DNA from: Haloquadratum sp. J07HQX50
GTDB taxonomy: Archaea > Halobacteriota > Halobacteria > Halobacteriales > Haloferacaceae
Assembly: GCA_000416005.1 (NCBI GenBank)
Contig: KE356562.1
Location: 618,485 to 625,263, forward strand
Length of the DNA: 6,779 nucleotides
Direction: 5' to 3'
Of the stretch, positions 1-4,658 are shown one piece after another. The stretch's first letter is position 1. The number at the start of each line of letters is the position of its first letter. Under the pieces are notes generated by a model that was not told the origin of the DNA, did no database searches, and saw nothing but the letters and a program-made list of their open reading frames with translations. The translations under genes were made by a program, and so were the position numbers.

Positions 1-878
1 TTTGGTTCTTTGGTCATCCAGAGGTCTACATCTTGGTTCTCCCACCTATGGGTATCGTGAGTTATGTATTGCCACGGTTTGCTGGCAGACGACTCTTCGG
101 ATTCAAATTTGTGGTATACTCCACGCTGGCGATCGGTGTGCTCTCTTTCGGTGTCTGGGCACATCACATGTTTGCCACAGGGATGGATCCCCGTCTCCGC
201 GCCTCATTCATGGCAGTGTCACTGGCTATTGCCGTCCCAAGTGCAGTGAAGGTATTTAATTGGATCACCACGCTGTGGAACGGCCGCGTTCGATTGACAA
301 CTCCAATGTTATTCTGTCTCGGATTTGTCTCAAACTTTATTATCGGCGGGGTAACCGGTGTCTTTTTGGCCTCAATTCCAGTCGATTTAGTTCTCCATGA
401 CACGTACTATGTGGTCGGACACTTCCACTACATTGTGATGGGTGCAATCGCGTTCGCTGGCTTTGCAGGAATCTACTATTGGTTCCCTCTGTATACAGGG
501 CATATGTACCAACGAACCCTTGGGAAAGGTCATTTCTGGCTCTCGATGGTCGGAACAAATGTCACATTCTTTGCAATGATCCTGCTCGGATACGGTGGCA
601 TGCCACGACGATATGCGACATATCTTCCACAGTTTGCGACGCTACACCAGGTGGCAACGCTTGGCGCGTTGATACTCCTCGTCGGACAGATAATATTTGT
701 CTGGAACTTCGTTCAGTCTTGGCTTGAGGGACCGACTGTCGAAGATGATGATCCGTGGAACCTCAAACGTGACAATCTGTATACCGCTGAGTGGGATTGG
801 TTCAGCCAGAAGCAAAAGACAGCGATAGCAGACGGTGGCGAATCGGATCAAGACACACGCACTGACAGCGGTGAATAA
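1..878 (+). CDS. coxA: Cytochrome c oxidase (heme-copper oxidase) subunit I, C-terminal part
   Basis: This is the catalytic subunit of the membrane terminal oxidase, which reduces O2 to water and pumps protons. The 5' part lies outside the window; the frame is read from base 3 and about 290 residues remain, covering roughly transmembrane helices VI to XII. Seen directly: WFFGHPEVY at the window start, carrying a CuB histidine, the D-channel glutamate and the tyrosine cross-linked to that histidine; HHMF with the other two CuB histidines; PSAVKVFNW, which holds the K-channel lysine; and HDTYYVVGHFHY with the Mg-site histidine and the heme a3 and heme a ligands. Both GHPEVY and the K-channel lysine are present, so it fits an A1-type oxidase. 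After the last helix there is a hydrophilic acidic tail (EDDDPWNL, then a Ser/Asp/Glu-rich end), common in haloarchaeal versions. The cox-cluster protein at 1346 supports the assignment. No disruption is seen in the part present. Confidence 0.97.
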   Translation, partial: WFFGHPEVYILVLPPMGIVSYVLPRFAGRRLFGFKFVVYSTLAIGVLSFGVWAHHMFATGMDPRLRASFMAVSLAIAVPSAVKVFNWITTLWNGRVRLTTPMLFCLGFVSNFIIGGVTGVFLASIPVDLVLHDTYYVVGHFHYIVMGAIAFAGFAGIYYWFPLYTGHMYQRTLGKGHFWLSMVGTNVTFFAMILLGYGGMPRRYATYLPQFATLHQVATLGALILLVGQIIFVWNFVQSWLEGPTVEDDDPWNLKRDNLYTAEWDWFSQKQKTAIADGGESDQDTRTDSGE

Positions 879-926
879 GAACACGCACCCACGTTTCTAT
901 TTCGATGCAGCAAGAGAACCCCGTTG

Positions 927-962
927 TTCACAATGAAGGGGGTGTCACACTATAGTTGTGAA
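927..962. terminator. Inverted repeat between coxA and the opposing small ORF
   Basis: TTCACAA (927-933) is matched by TTGTGAA (956-962), a perfect 7-bp stem with a 22-base loop. A G-T pair could be added at each end of the stem. It sits between the coxA stop (878) and the stop of the minus-strand small ORF (979), where two convergent transcripts would end. There is no strong T-run, so termination is an inference; a protein-binding site is equally possible. Confidence 0.25.
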
Positions 963-978
963 TCCGCGTTGACGACAC

Positions 979-1062
979 TCAAATAGCTAACAGTAAGCCA
1001 GTTGCAAACATCAGTATGGCAACCGATGCAAGGATGACTCCGAGAAGATCTCTATCACTCAT
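979..1062 (-). CDS. 27-residue single-helix membrane microprotein in the cox locus
   Basis: On the minus strand an ATG at 1062 opens a 27-codon frame ending with TGA at 981-979. The peptide starts MSDRDLLG, continues with an unbroken hydrophobic stretch (about residues 6-27: VILASVAILMFATGLLLAI) and stops right after it. This is a charged cytoplasmic-looking head followed by a single membrane helix. The N-terminal Ser-Asp after Met is typical of real haloarchaeal protein starts. I do not recognise a named family. Position beside coxA recalls the very small single-helix subunits known in other respiratory oxidases (for example subunit IIa of ba3 oxidase, CydX of bd oxidase), but that analogy is inference. 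It is transcribed against coxA and away from the 1346 gene. No clear TATA box was found; CTATGA, reading toward the gene about 25 bases upstream, is weak. A chance ORF cannot be excluded at this length. Confidence 0.5.
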   Translation of the reverse strand: MSDRDLLGVILASVAILMFATGLLLAI

Positions 1063-1345
1063 AATTGACGTGTTGTGAGCATCGTCATAGCATCACCGAA
1101 TTCGCTCGCGGAGACTCACTATCCACGACAATCACACTCGAATCGAGTCTGAGAAGTGGAGATTGAGTTGAATACAGACAGGCCCAGCCCTCTTCGTTAA
1201 CAAACAGGTGTGCTTGCAGGCGAGTCAAACCGAAGGGGTTCCCAAGTTTTGCAGCACTCAGTGCCCATCATGTGTAAGCGTGACAAGAAAACGCGCCTCA
1301 GGATGTATCCGATACGCTCATCCACTTCGTGTCATATATCCGGAT
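1063..1345. other. Intergenic region between the divergent microprotein and cox-cluster genes
   Basis: This stretch of about 280 bases must hold the upstream signals for both flanking genes, which point away from each other. No convincing TATA box is at the expected distance from the ATG at 1346; TCATATATCC (1332-1341) is TATA-like but only about 10 bases before it. An open frame runs from 1208 into the 1346 gene, but its cysteine- and arginine-rich translation looks non-coding. No RNA gene or repeat was seen. Confidence 0.4.
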
Positions 1346-1651
1346 ATGAGCGATTCGAACACAGATGAGCCCGCTCCATCATCATATCAGCACTCCACGG
1401 ACCATAGTCGAGCAGGGTCGAACGTGGTCGGATGGCTATATATACTCCTGACCATGGTGGGGGCCACAGCGGGCTTCTTGACAGGAACATTCGTTGATGA
1501 ACTGAGTCAGCCAAAATTCTTGTTTGTCGTTCCATTTCCAGCGACACCGGTCGGGTTCGCTGCATACGGTGGTCTGACTGTTGGGCTCGTGATTGGTATT
1601 CCACTGGCGTTGGTGATTTACGTCTCTGAATATGCAGAGGTCACCGAGTGA
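1346..1651 (+). CDS. Cox cluster membrane protein (DUF7520-like)
   Basis: A 101-residue protein with a hydrophilic Ser/Asp-rich N-terminus (1-25) and two predicted membrane helices, about residues 27-49 (VVGWLYILLTMVGATAGFL) and 68-94. Between them is a conserved-looking loop, FLFVVPFPATPVGFAAYGG (58-76). From memory, this layout and the PFPxTPxGFAAYG loop match the small haloarchaeal proteins annotated 'cox cluster protein' / DUF7520, found next to oxidase subunits; their biochemical role is unknown to me, probably in assembly or stability of the oxidase. The ATG at 1346 is preferred over the in-frame start at 1208 because MSDSNTDEP is a typical haloarchaeal start and the 46 extra residues are basic and cysteine-rich, unlike the rest. 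It lies 467 bases after coxA on the same strand. Confidence 0.82.
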   Translation: MSDSNTDEPAPSSYQHSTDHSRAGSNVVGWLYILLTMVGATAGFLTGTFVDELSQPKFLFVVPFPATPVGFAAYGGLTVGLVIGIPLALVIYVSEYAEVTE

Positions 1652-1694
1652 AGCCGATATTAATACAACGGATGTGTGATGATTTCGCCTTGAC

Positions 1695-1700
1695 TTTATG
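1695..1700 (+). promoter_or_regulatory. TATA-like box for the acetyltransferase gene
   Basis: TTTATG is centred about 27 bases before the ATG at 1725. Archaeal TATA boxes lie about 25-27 bases before the transcription start, so the message would be leaderless, as is common in haloarchaea. No Shine-Dalgarno sequence precedes the ATG (context AATAAAATAAT). Confidence 0.5.
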
Positions 1701-1724
1701 TGATTACCCCGTGAATAAAATAAT

Positions 1725-2480
1725 ATGGACGTTCGAACTGCAACAATGGATGATGTAGAGGCTATCCGAAGCGTTGCCCGCGCGTCACTGGGTGCCTCAT
1801 ATGGTCACGTGCTCGACGAAGACGTGCTTGATGCTGCAATCGATGAATGGTACGATACCGATAGTCTGGGTGAGGATATTGATGCTGAAACCCAACTGCT
1901 GGCCGTGGCTGTCGAGGATGGCACTCTTCGAGGCATTGCTCAGTCCGAGCATGTCGAAGGGCGTGAAAATATTGGCTATATCGATTGGTTACATGTCGAG
2001 CCAGATGCTCGTGGCCGGGGGATCGGCGCACAGTTACTAGCACGTGTGGAACAGGAACTTCTCGAGCAAGGTGTCGAGCGCTTAGAGGGACGTATTCTCA
2101 CCGAGAGTGACGCTGGGATTGAATTTTACACTGAACAAGGCTTCAGTGTCGCAGGTGAGCGAACAGTCACTATCGAGGGTGAGTCTTTCACCGAACGTAT
2201 CTACACTGCCTTTCTTGACGAATCGGGGTCACATCATCGCGGTGACGAGCGACAAACGACTGATGGACAAACCGTATACGTCGCATTTGATGAGTCAGTC
2301 CGTGGGTCAGAGGCACCGTTCTTCGCCGTCTATGCGGACCCGAATCATGAAAGTCGGTATGGCTGGCTCTGTGGGGGCGATGAAAGCCTTGACATTGCAA
2401 TGGATACCATGGAGCGGATTGAGTGCACGACCTGTAACAATCGTCGGAAACCAGTCCGATGGGATGCAGCGTACCTGTGA
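1725..2480 (+). CDS. GNAT family N-acetyltransferase fused to a DUF5816-like zinc-ribbon domain
   Basis: A 251-residue protein of two parts. Residues 1-163 form a GNAT domain that would move an acetyl group from acetyl-CoA to an amine: VRTATMDDVEAIRSVAR is the usual N-terminal strand and helix, RGRGIG (96-101) is the R-x-x-G-x-G acetyl-CoA pyrophosphate loop, and AGIEFYTEQGFSVAGERT (130-147) is motif B. The substrate cannot be read from sequence. After a hydrophilic linker (165-182), residues 183-251 resemble the small haloarchaeal DUF5816 proteins as I remember them: a VRGSEAPFFAVY segment, RYGWLCG, IAMDTMERIEC, and the WDAAYL ending. This tail has CTTC (234-237) as one zinc knuckle, but the other is CGGD (216-219), so the expected fourth ligand is Asp rather than Cys. 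The ATG at 1725 gives MDVRTA, a natural GNAT start. It begins 73 bases after the cox-cluster gene and has its own TATA box, so it is probably a separate unit. Confidence 0.88.
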   Translation: MDVRTATMDDVEAIRSVARASLGASYGHVLDEDVLDAAIDEWYDTDSLGEDIDAETQLLAVAVEDGTLRGIAQSEHVEGRENIGYIDWLHVEPDARGRGIGAQLLARVEQELLEQGVERLEGRILTESDAGIEFYTEQGFSVAGERTVTIEGESFTERIYTAFLDESGSHHRGDERQTTDGQTVYVAFDESVRGSEAPFFAVYADPNHESRYGWLCGGDESLDIAMDTMERIECTTCNNRRKPVRWDAAYL

Positions 2481-2880
2481 GTGCAGTTCAGTAGCATCCA
2501 TGCCATCGGAGTGAGCGGCCACGATGTCTGAATGACTGTCGCTGTCACTGACTCTTGACTCGGATAATTTTCACCCGGTCTGTCACAATTGTTTTGGGTT
2601 GATCACAGTCGTGACCTTCTCAATCGAACTGGAGTTTCCTCGTTCGCGATTTGTTGATACTTCACTCAGGCTGTGTCAGAAGCCATTACCTCTCGTTGAG
2701 ATCAACCTGGCGGGCAAGAACCTAACTTAACCGCTTTGGCCGAGTGCGCTGAGAGTACTTCGGGGTCGCATGGAAGTCGAAGACTTGAGTGGTTTGAGTT
2801 CGTCGCCCGAACTGATTGAGCCTCAGGCAGTTTGCAGACGATATCTTCCGCGTGTGCTCGAATAAATGTCTGTCAATCAC

Positions 2881-2893
2881 ATACCTTAGGTAT
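2881..2893. repeat. Small palindrome upstream of the methyltransferase
   Basis: ATACCT-T-AGGTAT has perfect 6-base arms around a single central T. It lies about 95 bases before the TATA-like box of the methyltransferase gene. It could be a binding site for a dimeric regulator, but a palindrome this short also arises by chance. Confidence 0.3.
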
Positions 2894-2983
2894 ACTCTCG
2901 ATGGCAAACTCGGAGCCGCTTGGCCTGCTGGCCTGTCAAGAGGCCATGTGAGTGAGAGCGGCACGACTAACCGTAGCTAGTGG

Positions 2984-2989
2984 TATATA
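2984..2989 (+). promoter_or_regulatory. TATA box for the methyltransferase gene
   Basis: TATATA within GGTATATAAC is centred about 21 bases before the ATG at 3008. The transcription start should therefore fall at or within a few bases of the start codon, giving a leaderless or near-leaderless message. No Shine-Dalgarno sequence is present. Confidence 0.55.
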
Positions 2990-3007
2990 ACACACGTAGC
3001 AACCGGT

Positions 3008-3682
3008 ATGACAAAGACGCCTCAGGATTCGGTCAGAGCGACGTACGACACCATTGCTGAGCATTTTGCAGCAACACGCGAGTATGCATGGCCAGAAGTT
3101 GAGTCCTTTTGCACCTCTCAGCACGTGGAGAGTGCCTACAGCGGAGAGAGTGTCGGAGTCGACCTTGGGTGTGGGAATGGACGCCACGCTGAGACACTGT
3201 GTAAACGGACATCAGTTGACAAAACAGTTGGAATCGACGTAAGCCGTGAATTACTTCGAACAGCACAGAAACGAGCTGTAAACCGAGGATTTGCAGATAA
3301 ATTTGGGGTCGTTCATGCTGATGCCGGGACGATCCCATTGCAGTCAGAAACAGTTTCAGTTGCGATATATATCGCGACACTACACCACTTGCGACCTCGA
3401 CAACGTCGAATTGAGAGTCTCTCAGAGGTTGCTCGAGTGCTGAATTCTGATGGGCGAGCACTCATTAGTGCATGGTCGACCGCACATGATCGCTTTGACC
3501 GCGATACAGGGTTTGATACGACTGTCGAGTGGACACTCCCTGATGGTGAATCTATCCCACGATATTATCATATCTACGATTTGGATGAATTTCGTTCCGA
3601 TATCAGCGCGAGCGCGCTGTCGACTGTCGAAGTCGAGGTGTCGAGTGGCAACTGCTATGCGGTAGCCGAAGTCATTGATTGA
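3008..3682 (+). CDS. Trm9/ALKBH8-like class I SAM methyltransferase
   Basis: A 224-residue protein with a complete class I methyltransferase fold. Motif I is VDLGCGNGRH (51-60), the SAM-binding loop; GIDVSRELL (75-83) places acidic D77 for the SAM ribose; HADAGTIPL (103-111) gives D105 near the adenine; AIYIATLHHL (119-128) is motif IV. The N-terminus TYDTIAEHFAATREYAWPEV (12-31) and the later AWSTAHDRFD (155-164), TVEWTLPDG, PRYYHIYD and SSGNCYAV blocks follow the Trm9/ALKBH8 pattern. In eukaryotes Trm9, activated by Trm112, methylates a carboxymethyl-uridine at the wobble base of certain tRNAs. A related tRNA role here is inferred by homology; the archaeal substrate is not shown by the sequence. 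The ATG at 3008 fits both the promoter spacing and the family N-terminus. The gene stands alone, about 530 bases after the previous gene. Confidence 0.87.
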   Translation: MTKTPQDSVRATYDTIAEHFAATREYAWPEVESFCTSQHVESAYSGESVGVDLGCGNGRHAETLCKRTSVDKTVGIDVSRELLRTAQKRAVNRGFADKFGVVHADAGTIPLQSETVSVAIYIATLHHLRPRQRRIESLSEVARVLNSDGRALISAWSTAHDRFDRDTGFDTTVEWTLPDGESIPRYYHIYDLDEFRSDISASALSTVEVEVSSGNCYAVAEVID

Positions 3683-3683
3683 T

Positions 3684-3779
3684 TGGATATCGAAAATTCA
3701 CAGGATTTCAGCCGTGGAAACGAGTTACCACCGATGAGTGACCGATGAGTGCACCGGTCCAATGATGGATATCAAAAAT
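3684..3779. repeat. Tandem 11-base repeat bracketed by a 14-base direct repeat
   Basis: ACCGATGAGTG occurs twice in perfect tandem (3730-3740 and 3741-3751). On either side is a near-identical 14-mer, TGGATATCGAAAAT (3684-3697) and TGGATATCAAAAAT (3766-3779), differing at one base. The block starts 2 bases after the methyltransferase stop. Function is unknown; it may be slippage or scar sequence, or paired protein sites. Confidence 0.5.
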
Positions 3780-3787
3780 GGCCTGTT

Positions 3788-4187
3788 CTAACCACACGTG
3801 ACATCACGTTTCACCTCTGTCACAGCAGCAACAGTTGGTTTACCTATCTTAGCCTCAGCTCTTGATTTGTCTGCTGTCGTGTTTGTGAAATCAACTTGAA
3901 CGGTGATTGCGTCCTCGAAACAGTCCGAGCTATTACTGAATATCACCCTCGTAGCTCCACTATCCGGTCCGCAGTTTCCCACTCCGGATGGTAATGATCA
4001 GTTTTTCGGGTAACTGACTGATCGGAATTTCGTCATTTCTACGATTAATTTCGTCAATGAGAGCAATATATATACTTTGCTGAGCGACATGATCCTCGCA
4101 TGTTCTTGACTTCTCTATGCTTGGGATACTGTTACTACTGGGAGCAGAAATAACGACCCCCGAGATCGCAATCAAGGCCGCGAACAA
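3788..4187 (-). pseudogene. Probable frameshifted gene for a small secreted protein
   Basis: Two minus-strand frames join end to end. The first (4187 down to 3960, TTG start) begins with a hydrophobic signal-like segment, LFAALIAISGVVISAPSS, followed by a hydrophilic part with IYIALIDEINRRNDEIP. It ends at a TAG, while the next frame is open across the same point (from about 3999) and continues to TAG at 3790-3788 with NCGPDSGATRVIFSNSSDC, ITVQVDFTNTT and a final DVTCG. The second part is acidic, rich in Thr/Asn/Asp, with three cysteines, as in haloarchaeal exported domains. Together they read like one exported protein of about 130 residues broken by a frameshift, or an old remnant. A third frame upstream (about 4310-4140) is also hydrophobic (VLAGSAIAAVATT), so there may be more than one break. 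No family is recognised, and chance ORFs are a real alternative. Confidence 0.3.
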
Positions 4188-4460
4188 GAGATCTCTGCAC
4201 GGGTTATTATCACAACACGTGCGACATTAAGACTGGTAGTAGCAACGGCAGCGATGGCACTGCCCGCTAGAACGCACGAATTCAGTGTCGCTCGCGCAAA
4301 GTTTGATGATGAAACTCCGAGAATTATCAGGAGCGAACAGCCGAGTCACAGGAATTCACACTCCCAAATACTGCTCTCATACGGTATTGATATATAAAAA
4401 GTCCGAACCTGATGATGTCAGAGATAACATACACCCGTGGACACCAATCATATTGATTCG
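4188..4460. other. Intergenic stretch with no supportable gene
   Basis: The plus-strand frame at 4285-4467 (GTG start, 60 codons) has no recognisable domain, no promoter at the right distance, and runs into the A/T-rich promoter-like patch, so I do not call it. The minus strand has a TATA-like TTTTTATATATC about 10 bases before an ATG near 4380, but the frame stops after 17 codons. The stretch looks like decayed sequence between the minus-strand remnant and the DUF5305 promoter region. Confidence 0.35.
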
Positions 4461-4486
4461 CATATAATTAATATATTTCATATATG
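4461..4486 (+). promoter_or_regulatory. A/T-rich core promoter upstream of the DUF5305 locus
   Basis: The sequence from CATATAATTAATATATTTCA to ATATATG is almost entirely A/T. The ATATAT at 4480-4485 is centred about 25 bases before a GTG at 4507 that opens the first mini-ORF, and TTAATATATTT lies just before it. This is the only strong TATA-like site in the 200 bases before the DUF5305 gene, so it probably drives that gene with the mini-ORFs as leader. Confidence 0.45.
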
Positions 4487-4506
4487 CGGTATGTGATTAA
4501 CTGGCA

Positions 4507-4584
4507 GTGACAGATTACGCTCCTACTCACGAGATGGAGTTCCGACTTTTCAACGTCCCCTCAGTGAATACCGCTGATACATGA
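4507..4584 (+). CDS. 25-codon mini-ORF upstream of DUF5305, first of an overlapping chain
   Basis: GTG at 4507 opens 25 codons (MTDYAPTHEMEFRLF start if GTG initiates) ending TGA at 4582-4584. The GTG is about 25 bases after the A/T-rich promoter, the position expected for a leaderless start. The stop overlaps the ATG of the next mini-ORF by four bases (ATGA, 4581-4584). It could be a short leader peptide, or the first part of a gene broken by a frameshift. No similarity is recognised; at this length chance is a serious alternative. Confidence 0.25.
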   Translation: MTDYAPTHEMEFRLFNVPSVNTADT

Positions 4585-4658
4585 CCGCTGTTCAGAATCA
4601 ACATATGCAGGCAGATAATCATACCCTGGAGAGTATCATCTCTCGTCACACTCGCTGA
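4581..4658 (+). CDS. 25-codon mini-ORF overlapping the DUF5305 start
   Basis: ATG at 4581 opens 25 codons (MTAVQNQHMQADNHTLES start, ending SRHTR) with TGA at 4656-4658 sharing its last base with the ATG of the DUF5305 gene (TGATG). Overlaps of this kind are typical of translational coupling. Together with the preceding mini-ORF it may instead be a frameshifted remnant of a former upstream operon gene. Not recognised, low confidence. Confidence 0.25.
   Translation: MTAVQNQHMQADNHTLESIISRHTR

Larger units (their letters stand above)
2481..3007. other. Long intergenic region, possible gene or mobile-element debris
   Basis: No gene can be supported in these 527 bases. A plus-strand frame is open from 2731 to 2862 and contains an ATG at 2770 (MEVEDLSGLS, ending RRYLPRVLE, stop at 2863-2865); its translation resembles ordinary protein but matches nothing I recognise. 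The minus-strand frame over 2722-2964 is basic and not protein-like. I searched for terminal inverted repeats around GGCTGTGTCAG (2669-2679) and found no matching copy in the window, so an insertion sequence is not supported. The region ends with the methyltransferase promoter. Confidence 0.4.

Noticed and set aside
1208..1345. N-terminal extension of the cox-cluster protein, Cys- and Arg-rich
   Set aside because: The 46 extra residues are basic and cysteine-rich, unlike haloarchaeal coding sequence, and the internal ATG at 1346 gives a typical start.
2722..2964. 80-codon minus-strand frame in the 2.5-3.0 kb gap
   Set aside because: Basic, without any recognisable motif, no promoter, and antisense to a stretch with better protein-like composition.
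3730..3780. Possible box C/D guide RNA (GATGAGTGA, ATGATGG)
   Set aside because: No proper C box (RTGATGA) and no CTGA D box at the right spacing.
4285..4467. 60-codon plus-strand frame starting at GTG
   Set aside because: No recognisable domain, no promoter at the right distance, and it ends inside the A/T-rich promoter-like patch; chance is the simplest explanation.
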